64,000 nucleotides of DNA, taken from assembly GCA_024449915.1 (NCBI GenBank), contig JAMZAV010000302.1, positions 434,001 to 498,000 of the forward strand. The letters are read 5' to 3'. The DNA is from Sweltsa coloradensis. Its lineage: Eukaryota > Arthropoda > Insecta > Plecoptera > Chloroperlidae. Position numbers and translations under genes: made by a program. Under the pieces are notes generated by a model that saw only the letters and a list, made by a program, of their open reading frames with translations, was not told the DNA's origin and made no database searches. Below are positions 35,556-47,502 of the stretch, piece by piece. Within the stretch, counting starts at the first letter, position 1; each line of letters begins with the position of its first letter.

Positions 35556-38023
35556 ACAAAGACTTGTTATGTGGTATCATTTGAAAGCGGTCAGGTTTAG
35601 TAAGCTATCTTTTGAGTTGAGCTAAAGAGGAAGTAATAAAAACCTCAAACCACTGGACTAATACACTAAACTACAAAGAAGTACATGCTTTGTTTTCACA
35701 AGACCAAACTTCGTTGTAAGTATCATTTATCAAAAAAAAGTCATAAACGACCTCATAGCGATACATTTCACTTTAAAAAATAAAAAATACCATTTTAAAG
35801 TGATTTACAATTTTACAATTGGAACGTTCTGCGTTAATTTTATTTGTAGCAAGATCATAATAAGTATGGCAGTAAGCCAATTAAATTTACTTTTTATATT
35901 TTCGTGTGGTAGGTCTAACTGTTGCGAATTAGTGTTTCGCCTACCAATAATCTATACTACATTAGTGTCGATTATATCACACAGGTAGAAGAAGACTAGG
36001 CCTAAAAGATTTAACAAGGAGCAGACGAAATACACAGGGCTATGCTTTTAATAAATGCTTTAATTAAATATTCAGCACGAACAATATGTGCCACCTATGC
36101 TTATTAAAATATAACGTCATTCTTTGAAATGATTTCATTGTATGCACATTATTTAATTGAAAGTTTTCAGAATGCTTCAAAACAAAATCAACGACATAAC
36201 AGAACATTGTAAATACAAATTGTAATTACCAAATATATTATCTAAATAGATGCACACCCATTAGGAACATTATTGGAAAGATAAATGTGAACGCGATTTA
36301 TGTTATAAATAGAACACAAAGTTGTGTAACCAGCTGTACACACTTCTGGATACTAATTAAACGAACTTTCAATTGGTAATTAAACTTAAATAGCCAATTT
36401 AGAAATTTAGCTTGGGAAACTTTACAAGAGTTTGATGCCTATGGCATCTGGAAATATGCGTGAGAATGTTTAAAATTATTATTAGGTTGGCAACGCGTAT
36501 TCCTAAGGCGATGAATACCCTGCACACCAACATGCGTAATAGAACTTCGCTTCCAAAAGTTTGGTTTACATGACGCATTTGCAATTAGAACATGTAACGT
36601 ATATAAACAGGGTTTATTTAAAACAACTCTTTAGCCTACATGTTTGCACTATAGTACTATTTATGCAACAATATCAAAAGCAATGTAAAATTCACATATA
36701 ACATTTGATGTCAATGTGTATCGTTGTTTATTTAGTCAAACATGATCAAAAGCAGGTCGACACTACGCCGAGGTGTAAATAATAAGTAAGTGATAAAACG
36801 AGTACGTGATTATTAAATGCCAATCGTACTCTCATTTAATTGGATCTTTATTTCCGCAATTCAACATAGTAAATAATTAAATGCAAGAGTTTTACAATGT
36901 AGAACTTGTCACTCAATATAAGAGGTTATAGAATTCATATAACTTATCACGATTCAATATGAAGTAGAATTCTTCGAATTGCTTAGAAGAAAATTTTGTC
37001 TGTCCAGTGGATCACTGGACGACATAGCTATATGTGTATTGCGATGGTCAATATACGTATTTTTATGAATAATTTATAACCGCTTTATCGTTATATAATT
37101 TTCAAATTTTAATTTTACTTGTTTGTATGTTCTTGTAGGTTAAATAATGTGCAGAGACCATGTAGGGATTATTTGAAAACATTACAGAGAATGGCCTCCC
37201 TTGCTTCTGCGTGCCTAGAATTAAATTCAATTTGTTGTGTATGAATTCAATATTAATAACGACTTCCTTGAATGATTTTTTTTAAATAAATACACTCAAA
37301 CAAAACCTCTCTGAAGAGCTGTTGTCAATAATTCAATTTATTTTCGTTGGTGATTTGTATAGACGTTTTTATTGACGCCGAAATTTGTTAATTTGATTTG
37401 CTATCCAGAGATCTCAAGTAAAAATAAGATGGATTTGCCCGAAATATTATTTTTTGTACATAATAAGAACTAAGAAGGTTGTCAGTTCTAAAAAATAAGT
37501 AAGTATTATTATGTACTAAAATTGAATTTTTAAATCACGTGATACATTTTGTACTATTACATACAGAAAACTACACACATCAATAATATAGTATAAAATA
37601 TGTTATTGATTGTATAAGGACGGCATGTTGATGAATATTTTTCTTGAATTCAATCCAAGCCTTTACTACACTGTACTTTAAACAGACCATAATGTAACGT
37701 TATCAACTCCTCTAATCTAACAATGTATCAGCACCACCGCGAAGCGATCGTGCAAAGAGCTTGGACCCCCGAAGAGCAACCAGTTATTAGCAGGTTCATG
37801 CATCTTGAAGCGCTAGCTAAATACCGCTACACGCTGCGGCAGTAAACCTCCCATCCACACCGTGGCCCTCGCTGTGAAAACAGATTATTACACAGTGTTT
37901 TTGTCCGTTCCAGCAGACACGACACGAGCAGGGATTTATTACGCTGCCGTCGAGGAGGAGCGTTCACATCGTCAGACGCCGTGGTAGGTGCGTAGACGAC
38001 GAAAAACAACACATGCAAATTTA
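35556..38023. other. AT-rich noncoding stretch with a GC-richer patch at its end
   Basis: A good pyrimidine-rich acceptor (TTTGTATGTTCTTGTAG, ending about 37139) occurs without a supported exon. The patch at 37730-38000 is GC-richer and CpG-containing, with a 63-codon minus frame that I do not recognise. Confidence 0.4.
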
Positions 38024-38794
38024 AATAACTAGGAAAACGCTAAAGTCCCGCCGCGTTGATGGATGAGCTTTTTTAAAGTTTTTAGTTTGCGTAGGATATC
38101 TTTACTTTTGCAAGTGCTTTGTTTTGCTGCCTACGCATTGTAGGTGATTGTTGTCAAGTTTCTATTGTTTCTTGTCAATTGGTATTATTTACCATAAAAA
38201 CTTATATTAAAAGCTTTATTTCTATGGATTCTGGCTAATTTTTTCAACTTTTTCTTTCAAAAAGTACTACATCACCATAACCTTAATGTCCATGTATAAT
38301 ATGAACATTGTAGTCCCACCCGTTTGGTCAGAATTGGCCCAAATGGCACTAAAATATCGCACAAAAAATCAAAAAACTTATATTAAAAGCTTTATTTCTA
38401 TAGATTCTGGCTAACTTTTTCAACTTTTTCTTTCACAAGGTACTATATCACCATAACCTTAATGTCCATGTATAATATGAACGTTGTAGCCCAACCCGTT
38501 TGGTCAGAATTGGCCCAAATGGCACGAAAATATCGCACAAAAAATCGAAAAAAAATCGTAAAAGTACGATATTCATGAGAAATATTTCTTCGATTGTACC
38601 CAAAAACGTGGCAAGTCTAAGTTCAGAGATTTCGAAGGTCCTGTCAAATTTTCATCAAGATCGCATATGCCGTTTGCCCGGTAGAGAGCGAACAAACAGA
38701 CAAAAATACAAACAAAAAAAAACAAAAAAAAAAACACCCGAGCTAAATTTTTTGGGGGGTCAGTGAAATTGAAGTCTTCGCTTCGCTCATCCAA
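38024..38794 (+). mobile_element. TTGGATGAGC-family element, copy D (third subfamily)
   Basis: Starts with the cap CTAGGAAAACGCTAAAGTCC and GCGTTGATGGATGAGC, and ends CGCTTCGCTCATCCAA at 38794. The 3' module (GTGGCAAGTCTAAGTTCAG, A-rich tract, GC-rich end) matches A and B, but the interior is different: two direct units of 176 bases (about 38196-38371 and 38372-38547) that are over 90% alike. The first 80 bases match, inverted, the element ends in the tandem duplication at 43.98-44.09 and 46.63-46.72 kb. Confidence 0.75.
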
Positions 38795-39044
38795 CAAATT
38801 GGGTTACCAATTATAAATGGGATTTAAAAAAATAAAGTAATACATTTTTGAATAGCGCCAACTATCTTCATTTAACGTTGAAAAGTAAATTAGATGAAAC
38901 GTTGTTAGTATTTAGTTGCACAAAAATTAAAATTGTTCCTATGATGTCGGTCAACTTATAGTTATTTAGATTCGTGAATGAATTTAGGAGACACAATTTA
39001 CGAACTTAGTGCATACATTTTTGTACATAGAAGTTGAAGAAGAT

Positions 39045-39045
39045 A

Positions 39046-39081
<36 letters not shown>

Positions 39082-39082
39082 G
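39045..39082. repeat. (AAAG)n microsatellite
   Basis: About nine uninterrupted AAAG units followed by a G-rich purine stretch; a polypurine tract. Confidence 0.95.
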
Positions 39083-39508
39083 GAGGAGGGGGAGCGAAGT
39101 GGAGGGAAAGACGAATGCTCTGTGCTGGACAGAATGGACTGACAATGTGGCACGAAAATGCATACATGAGAAAACCGTAGGTAGATTATATTATTTTGGG
39201 AGTATTAATAAGTATATATGTTGATTTAATGTTAAATGTTTACATGGTTGTGTTCATTATAGATTGTGCTATAAGTATAATGAATAACTTGCCACAAGAA
39301 CTGAGTCAACAATTGCTTATATGTTTGCAAATAAATTGTATGTATGTGTATAATCACTTTCATTTCTTAACATATTATGGGAATAGCTATATATATATTC
39401 TTTTTACCCAAAAATGTAATTGTTCTATAATTTTTTAAAAAGCCTGTCCTTAAAGTGCCTTAATACAACGAAGTATATCATTTCCAAAAACAACTATACA
39501 CACGCTTT
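39083..39508. other. Noncoding AT-rich stretch
   Basis: Nothing recognised apart from the proximal flank of the minisatellite. Confidence 0.5.
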
Positions 39509-40806
39509 TAAGAGTAAAACCACTTTAAATAAGTTAGTGTAACGTATTATGTTCCAGTATCACGGTGGGTTATCCACCCGAAGCAATAGTAAGAGTAAAA
39601 CCACTTTAAATAAGTTAGTGTAACATGTGTTATGTTCCAGTATTACGGTGGGTTATCCACCCGAAGCAATAGTAAGAGTAAAACCACTTTAAAAAGTTAG
39701 TGTAACATGTATTATGTTCCAGTATTACGGTGGGTTATCCACCCGAAGCAATAGTAAGAGTAAAACCACTTTAAATAAGTTAGTGTAACATGTATTATGT
39801 TCCAGTATTACGGTGGGCTATCCACCCAAAGCAATAGTAAGAGTAAAACCACTTTAAATAAGTTAGTGTAACATGTATTATGTTCCAGTATTACAGTGGG
39901 TTATCCACCCGAAGCAATAGTAAGAGTAAAACCACTTTAAATAAGTTAGTGTAACATGTATTATGTTCCAGTATTACGTGGGTTATCCACCCCGAAGCAA
40001 TAGTTAGAGTAAAACCACTTTAAATAAGTTAGTGTAACATGTATTATGTTCCAGTATTACGGTGGGTTATCCACCCGAAGCAATAGTTAGAGTAAAACCA
40101 CTTTAAATAAGTTAGTGTAACATGTATTATGTTCCAGTATTACGTGGGTTATCCACCCGAAGCAATAGTAAGAGTAAAACCACTTTAAATAAGTTAGTGT
40201 AACATGTATTATGTTCCAGTATTACGGTGGGTTATCCACCCGAAGCAATAGTAAGAGTAAAACCACTTTAAATAAGTTAGTGTAACATGTATTATGTTCC
40301 AGTATTACGGTGGGTTATCCACCCGAAGCAATAGTTAGAGTAAAACCACTTTAAATAAGTTAGTGTAACATGTATTATGTTCCAGTATTACAGTGGGTTA
40401 TCCACCCGAAGCAATAGTAAGGGTAAAACCACTTTAAATAAGTTAGTGTAACATGTGTTATGTTCCAGTATTACGGTGGGTTATCCACCCGAAGCAATAG
40501 TAAGAGTAAAACCACTTTAAATAAGTTAGTGTAACATGTGTTATGTTCCAGTATTACGATGGGTTATCCACCCGAAGCAAGAGTAAGAGTAAAACCTCTT
40601 TGAATAAGTTAGTAGTGTAACATGTATTATGTTCCAGTATTACGGTGGGCTATCCACCCAAAGCAATAGTAAGAGTAAAACCACTTTAAATAAGTTAGTG
40701 TAACATGTATTATGTTCCAGTATTACGGTGGGTTATCCACCCGAAGCAATAGTAAGAGTAAAACCACTTGAAATAAGTTAGTGTAACATGTATTATGTTC
40801 CACTGC
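39509..40806. repeat. 82-84-bp minisatellite, about 15-16 units
   Basis: Head-to-tail units each containing AAGAGTAAAACCACTTT, AAATAAGTTAGTGTAACATG, TATTATGTTCCAGTATTACG and GTGGGTTATCCACCCGAAGC. Units are highly homogeneous, differing by single bases and one small insertion (AGTAGTGT near 40611). Every unit carries a small hairpin, GGTGG-GTTAT-CCACC, which is mostly preserved or compensated (GTGGGCTATCCACCC in two units). The last unit is broken off at TTATGTTCCA (about 40802). Confidence 0.95.
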
Positions 40807-43630
40807 AATTTTAAAGCAGTAAGGTTATTTTTTAAAGAATGATTTTGAGAGTAGGTACCATAAACCAAATGGAGTGAAACACGGCTCAGTAGCTAAGACC
40901 TTAGAGTGAACGAACGAGTGATAGAGAGGCAGACTTTACTGTGATATTAATCTCCCTTTTCTCCACCGGAGTAGCCGAGGGGTGCCCAACATGCCTCACA
41001 TTGCGAAACATCATACCCACGCTGACCTGCATGGTGGGCAACGCTTTTCAAACAAGTCACGGACGTGGTTAAAAATCCATCCACAAAAAGTGGTGAGATA
41101 CGAACATATTTGAACGCGTTCCAGAGGAATGTTCCGAGGGTGCACATAAACAGCAGACCGCGATGTATTGTATTGTGCTTTGCCCCGGTGATACCAACTT
41201 TTCACGAAACAAACGCGCATCGCTCCCAGACACCCTCCGCGTTTACAATTGAACTTGGAATAATATTCCGTTTATCCAGTACTTAATATGTGATGCAGGG
41301 CAATTTGTTATGTTTAATATTTTATATGGCTTTCATTCTCTAGGGAAAAAGAGCTACTTTCGAAGCAACTACATTGAGTTCCCACATTTTAAAATTTATT
41401 TATCTTTTCCACACTTTTCGGTTAATACTCGGTTACTTATTATCTTCATGTTCCAGTTAAAGTACTTACAATGTACGAAAATTTCAGGGTTAAAATGAGG
41501 GGATATTCTCATTCGATGTCAGACAAATTCATTCCTGTGATTATCTGTGTTTTCTTTAGTAATAACTGGATAAATTGTCGTTTCATTACGTTTTTATCTT
41601 TATTTGGAAATATTTTATCTAACGCATTGTTTTTTTTCTCCATCTAATCTCATATGGTAACTTATTGGCAATGAGCTAAACAGGCCCGAGTAGTTTTACT
41701 ACGGTACGTGTTTATATTAAATTTTAATTTTTCGTCGATAGTCAATAAATATTTAAGCCACAAGCACGGGTACTGGAGGAACCGAAAAAGTGAGCAAAAC
41801 TACAAAGATTATCAAGAAGAATACAATACATTAAATTATCCCTGCATTAAAATCTCTTGATGTATAAGATTGGTTGAAATATTGGTAATTTCGGTGATAG
41901 CCCCGGCCCCTAACCACAAGGATAGACATTTTGTATCACCCTGCTTGAATGACATGTCAAGAAAAAACGTAAGATAATCAGATGTTATGTTCGGTTTTAT
42001 CTTGCGTTGTGACTCATTTAAAAACGGATGACCGAGTAGAAAAGGGATGCATATCACAATACGTAGAAACGTTGATGCTAAGATACCATAGGGCAAAAGG
42101 CAAATCAAAAAGGCTCTAAGTATTAAAAATTAGGTGAATAGAATATTATTTATCAACTTATCATCAGTTATTAGTAGCTAATGACTATTGCCATTTGAAG
42201 TAAAAGACATTATTTCAGAGTGGAAAACTAAGACCACGATAACTATTTGGCCCCTAACAAGTGTGAACCTATTTCGAAAAATATCTGGATCGATATTAAT
42301 ATGAAACATTTTACGAATGATCTGCACAATTCAATAATCCATGGTTTGTCAATAAACGTAGTCGTCCAATTTCTGCGAGACATATTGCGTTTGAGTATTT
42401 GTCAAGTGAAATATATTATTGCCTTCACACGAACGAACACGCATTTGCATGGTTGGATATTGGAAGGAACTTATGTATAACATAAGTTTAATGGGTAGAT
42501 TGAAATCTCACATAATGGAGCTTTGCCACATCGCGCATAGCATTGAAGTGCAAGTTATATAATATCATTTATTGTCCAGCATTTTGAAGAAGTCATTAGG
42601 TGTCAGTATTACGTCCAGGAATTGCTGGGTTCAACAGTTTAACAGTGTCCACGATGCACGTAACCAGTATATCGTTCAATTATGTCTATTAACTGCCCCC
42701 ACAAATAAATTAATTGCGATGCAATTAAATTGTGAAACTGGTTGTTAACATGGCAATCGAAATGTCGATGAAAACCGATAACTTAATAATGGTACAGCGA
42801 ATATCAAAGTATGTCAGTTTAGTAGCGCGATCGAGTTCGTATTTGGAAATGAATATAATTATTTGAGAGACTGTGCAAATTATTAGGGTAAATATAATTG
42901 GAACAATGTTAAAACACATGATAATGTTTCAGTAAATGCGTATCAAACATAAGCATTGAATTTGTTCTTTGTTTCATCACGTTTCTCACTAAAATGAAAA
43001 GTTTCGAAAACTACCCAATTGAACTTTATTCTAAAGATACAGTTTTCAATATGTTATGTTCATTGAAATAAATATTTCAACTTCATTCAGTCGAAATGGA
43101 AGTAATTCTCATTGTTTGTAACATATTGCATGTTGATTCCAAACGAAATCAATTCAATCATCCAATTAGGAAAAAATTTATGTAATTCTTTACTAAAAAT
43201 ACTCTCTTGATGCTTGAAAATGTGTATACAATACGGAGAGTCAAAATAAATGTATACTTAAAAACTCGTTATGTAAGCCAAGAATATTTGACCTAGTTAT
43301 AGAAAAACGATTACTTCAATGAATGAGTTTTTAAACCCGTTTATATATGATTTCGTTTGCAAAAATAACGCCATCTGTGTAAAAAGACTAGGTCGTTTTT
43401 CGTTTCGAATATTCGTTTTTCCAAGTGTGCGTAATTCGTGGCGAGGGCGGTTTTATCATTTGTGTGAGGGTGCCTGGACAAACGGGCCTGGCCCTGATGG
43501 TTTTTAGCCGCTCAATCTTCGCAATTAAGCCGAGAATAACCAAGTCTGGTAATGCGACAAACACACCAAGCGGCGTTTAATACGGCAAAAAATATAATTT
43601 CTTCGTAGATTAGATGAGTATGTGCAGCAT
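40807..43630. other. AT-rich noncoding stretch
   Basis: A GC-richer patch at 40950-41240 has overlapping frames open on both strands and no recognised domain. A string GCCCCGGTGATACC lies in it. The remainder is AT-rich without visible structure. Confidence 0.45.
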
Positions 43631-44002
43631 GATAAACCGTATAACTAGTGATAACATAGCCTTATTTTAGATGTTCTCACAGTTTCTCACACACCAAGGC
43701 ATACACAAAACAAATGTATCAACCAAAAAGTTATCAATTAATTCTTATACTTAGTTTCAATAATAACACATTTACACTTTGTACTGTGTGATTGGCATTT
43801 TATACACTCACAATAATGTTTAATTATGGTTTAATTGCTTTTTTCAAATAATTATTGCAATCTTGTCTAATACAATCATGTAGACTAGGAACGTATCTGT
43901 CCACCCGACTTATAAATTTTACATTATATTAATTGGTATTACCGTAGCAATTAATACTAAATTTAACAAATATCCTAACTTAACAAAAATTATTTTGCAA
44001 TG

Positions 44003-44096
44003 AGACTTGAAAAAGTAAAGAGATCCCACGCATACTAAAAACTTAAAAAAGCTCATCCATCAACGCGACTAAAAAAACGCGTTCGCGAAACGGCCT
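44003..44096 (-). mobile_element. End of a TTGGATGAGC-family element (in duplication copy 1)
   Basis: GCTCATCCATCAACGCG at 44050-44066 is the reverse complement of the cap junction of copy D (CGCGTTGATGGATGAGC), and the preceding AAAGTAAAGAGATCC..CGCATACTAAAAACTT matches the first interior bases of D. The rest of the element to the left is not recognisable. The same fragment recurs at 46633-46727 in copy 2. Confidence 0.65.
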
Positions 44097-44318
44097 AGAA
44101 AATAAATAAGTGTTATAATCATGCTTTGATCTTGAATATTGTACATGGGTAAAGTTAAAATTTTGTAATAAAGTTTTTTTAAAAATCTTCCATATACCAA
44201 AAGGAGTTTGAAATTGAAACTGTAACAAGTCACTCTCGCAAATAAATTAGACGTCTGAACGCAGGACACAAAATTGACTTGTATCACAAAAACGCATTTT
44301 TTTCCTACGAACGTGACC

Positions 44319-44378
44319 ATGGCTGGTGCAAAAGTTTTTACTAAACTTGGCCACGATTCAAGCCGTCGCAAGAAGTAG
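44319..44378 (+). pseudogene. Small ORF truncated by in-frame stop (copy 1)
   Basis: An ATG in an optimal Kozak context (GTGACCATGG) opens a basic reading frame. In copy 1 the 20th codon is TAG, where copy 2 has CAG. The surrounding sequence is GC-rich and nearly identical between copies. Either the frame was never coding or copy 1 has lost it. Confidence 0.25.
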
Positions 44379-44645
44379 ATCTCGTTAGACCGTGGCCGTT
44401 TGGTTTGCAAAACGCTGCAGTCGACTTCTTGTGCCGCGTGCGACACAATCATCATAACCTAAAAACAGGTGCACGCATGCGCAATGTGGCCGGTTCGCTG
44501 CCACTAATGCGTTCACGAGACTCCGCACTGTGTTAGCTTTTCAACAGATGAAACACCAAGCTCGCACAGAGTTTCACTTTATCTGCAGCATTTGAAAGTT
44601 GAAAAAAATCACAAAAATACAGAGAAAAATGTGCGACAAGTTAAT

Positions 44646-44807
44646 ATGTTTAACATGCAAAACCAAACCAATACCACTCTCCAAGATCTAAACCTCAATG
44701 GCCTCAATTCAATGGCCGATATTTATGACCATCTGTTTTTCGATGTTGTGTGCCTCTTGTTTGTTTTGGGGTATTGCTCCAGGTCAGTTGATTTGACCAC
44801 TAATTAA
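44646..44807 (+). CDS. Small ORF with N-glycosylation sites and a hydrophobic segment (copy 1)
   Basis: 53 codons. The start MFNMQNQTNTTLQDLN has two adjacent N-x-T sequons, followed by an acidic linker and a hydrophobic run of about 16 residues (HLFFDVVCLLFVLGYC), then CSRSVDLTTN. This fits an extracellular N-terminus plus the beginning of a membrane segment. CCAG-GTCAGT at 44779-44786 is a plausible donor, so it could be a first coding exon. About 150 bases of GC-richer sequence upstream may be a 5' UTR and promoter. The frame is identical in copy 2 to the last residue. Family not recognised. Confidence 0.3.
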   Translation: MFNMQNQTNTTLQDLNLNGLNSMADIYDHLFFDVVCLLFVLGYCSRSVDLTTN

Positions 44808-45346
44808 ACATCAACACAAACAAAAAAGAAAAATACGTTTGTATTATTGTAATTTCGTTGTAGCTTTGTTGTTTTTGACACAAGGCACCCCAAGCAATAA
44901 TCACACAAAGATAATTAAAATGTATGTAGATAGTATAATAACAACCAAATAAAATTCGAATGTAATGGCGTCTGAGTCTTTGTTAATTCTTCGAGTTATT
45001 TGTAGATTGGAAAATGGTACTTTAAGATGTATTTATTATATTTCCAGTAACAAAATTATATTTGACAATTTTAATGCCAATATTTCTTGTAAGCATCGCG
45101 TGGGAAAAAAAAATACTTTTGATAACGGCAAATTAATTGGAGTATAATGTTATCCAACCAAATACAAAAATTCGTAAAAAAAAAAAAACGGCAGCCAAGC
45201 TCTCCTTCAAAAGTCTTCGGCTGTGAATGCTGTGAGATATAGAAGTTGAGCCAAGCTTTTTATTCTTTCTCCCTAGTTTCGCTTTGAAAATAAGTAAGAT
45301 CATTTCGCCTGGCCAACGATTTTTGTGGTAAAAAAGTAAAATTTTT

Positions 45347-45425
45347 AAACTCGAAATCATAACAAAAAATTCTTTGCCATGAACCAAATTCAATGGCCAA
45401 GCCATTTTTTTATGATTTCGAGTTT
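45347..45425. repeat. Inverted repeat with 48-base loop
   Basis: AAACTCGAAATCATAA at 45347-45362 pairs with TTATGATTTCGAGTTT at 45410-45425. The same structure is present in copy 2 (about 48005-48082) with one mismatch. It might be the ends of a very small MITE. Confidence 0.6.
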
Positions 45426-46968
45426 GCTATTTTAGATATAAGAATTGTATTTCGATAAGAGTTTCTACATTTTGTTTTGAGTTTAAATACGCATTGACAA
45501 GATTAAAATAATGGATGTTTGTCTTAGATTGTCCATAATACTAAAAGTAATGGGTCTTAATGCATTTTTATAATATCTTTAAGCAGCTTTTTCATACAAA
45601 ACACAATACTCTATCTTGTTGTCAGATAAAACATCCGTTTGACATGAAATCTTATACAATGTGTGACTAATAACAGATAGATCCGAAAAAAAACTTTATA
45701 TTAAAATCGATGTAATTTATTTTTAAGCAAACTGATAAATAATTAAGCTTTCGTAACCTATGACATACAAGTTGAATAATGCAACTTTTGTATACTATTT
45801 ATGATAATGATAGTATCCTTAATAAAATGTTTGTGTTTAAATTTTGCGAGCTTTCACATTCTCGTATTGTACCTAAGACGAGAGTGGAGTGTATGACCAC
45901 GTGAAAGTCTACAGTTCCTCACAGATTCAGTTGTGCTTTCTTTCGCAGGTGTTCGTATACAAATGTGTGTTTAAACCCACTTTGAATACTGCCGAATGGA
46001 AAAACAAGCCTCGAGCTAGCAGACCAGATCTATTTTAGATTAAGACCGTGTAACTAGATTTCAGTCACGAGAAAAGTAAGAACAAAACTTTGTAATATCC
46101 TATTAGTTATATGTTCATCCAGCAACTTCCGCCTTTGGTAAATAAGAACTTAAACATGCTTATTACCTTTAAAGGATTAACGCTGAAAGTAATGAGGAAC
46201 AATATATTATATACAAGCTCGTTCTTTACTACGATACAAAATCTTAAAAGACGGCACTGATTAATGAAATAAAAATTATTTCCGTGGCAGATAAGATGAT
46301 AAAGCCGTATCACTAGGATAACATTGCCTTATTTTAGATGTTCATCAACCAAAAAAAAGTTATTCAATTAATTCTTATACTTAGTTTCAATAATAACACA
46401 ATTACACTTTTTGCTGTGTGATTGGCATTTTATACACTCACAATAATGTTTAATTATGGTTTAATTGCTTTTTTCAAATAATTATTGCAATGTTGTCTAA
46501 AACAATCATGTAGACTAGGAACGTATCTGTCCACCCGACTTATAAATTTTACATTATATTAATTGGTATTACCGTAGCAATTAATACTAAATTTAACAAA
46601 TATCCTAATTTAACAAGAATTATTTTGCAATGGGACTTGAAAAAGTAAAGAGATCCTACGCATACTAAAAACTTAAAAAAGCTCATCCATCAACGCGACT
46701 AAAAAACGCGTTCGCGAAATGGCCTAGAAAATAAATAAGTGTTATACCACTTATAATCATGCTTTGATCTTGAATATTGTACATGGGTAAAGTTAAAATT
46801 TTGTAATAGAATTTGTTAAAAGTTTTATTTTTAAATCTTTCATATACCAAAAGGAGTTTGAAATTGAAACTGTAACAAGTCACTCTCGCAAATAAATTAG
46901 ACGTCTGAACGCAGAACACAAAATTGACTTGTATCACAAAAACGCATTTTTTCCCTACGAACGTGACC

Positions 46969-47112
46969 ATGGCTGGTGCAAAAGCTTTTACTAAACTTGG
47001 CCACGATTCAAGCCGTCGCAAGAAACAGATCTCGTTAGACCGTGGCCGTTTGGTTTGCAAAACGCTGCAGTCGACTTCTTGTGCCGCGTGCGACACAATC
47101 ATCATAACCTAA
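46969..47112 (+). CDS. Small ORF of 47 codons (copy 2), unrecognised
   Basis: Same start as 44319 with the optimal GTGACCATGG context, open to TAA at 47110-47112. The product is basic in the middle (SSRRKKQ, then RGRL) and ends with CKTLQSTSCAACDTIIIT, which includes a CxxC pair. It overlaps an antisense frame of 140 codons (46683-47105). No family recognised. The stop in copy 1 and the absence of any other support keep this a weak call. Confidence 0.2.
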   Translation: MAGAKAFTKLGHDSSRRKKQISLDRGRLVCKTLQSTSCAACDTIIIT

Positions 47113-47295
47113 AAACAGGTGCACGCATGCGCAATGTGGCCGGTTCGCTGCCACTAATGCGTTCACGAGACTCCGCACTGTGTTAGCTTTTCAACAGATG
47201 AAACACCAAGCTCGCACAGAGTTTCACTTTATCTGCAGCATTTGAAAGTTGAAAAAAATCACAAAAATACAGAGAAAAATGTGTGACAAGTTAAT

Positions 47296-47502
47296 ATGTT
47301 TAACATGCAAAACCAAACCAATACCACTCTCCAAGATCTAAACCTCAATGGCCTCAATTCAATGGCCGATATTTATGACCATCTGTTTTTCGATGTTGTG
47401 TGCCTCTTGTTTGTTTTGGGGTATTGCTCCAGGTCAGTTGATTTGACCACTAATAAAACATCAACACAAACAAAAAAGAAAAATACGTTTGTATTATTGT
47501 AA
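47296..47502 (+). CDS. Small ORF with N-glycosylation sites and a hydrophobic segment (copy 2)
   Basis: The first 53 codons match the copy at 44646 exactly at protein level. A single base difference removes the TAA, and the frame reads on through a Lys/Thr-rich tail to 68 codons. The same GTCAGT donor candidate follows the CSR codons. If the gene is spliced there, the difference at the stop would be intronic and silent. Confidence 0.3.
   Translation: MFNMQNQTNTTLQDLNLNGLNSMADIYDHLFFDVVCLLFVLGYCSRSVDLTTNKTSTQTKKKNTFVLL

Larger units (their letters stand above)
43631..46289 (+). repeat. 2.66-kb tandem duplication, copy 1
   Basis: Runs from ATAAACCGTATAACTAGTG to TTCCGTGGCA and is followed after eight bases by copy 2. 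Similarity is near-perfect across the middle (44.2-44.9 kb against 46.9-47.5 kb) with scattered substitutions and short indels elsewhere (for example a 40-base stretch at 43681-43720 absent from copy 2). Confidence 0.95.

Noticed and set aside
39509..40806. CRISPR-like array
   Set aside because: Units are contiguous with no unique spacers; it is an ordinary tandem minisatellite in a eukaryotic context.
44069..44455. 128-codon minus-strand frame, duplicated at 46683-47105
   Set aside because: Its 3' part runs into the end of a transposable element and AT-rich DNA, the two copies differ in length by frame-affecting indels, and no domain is visible.
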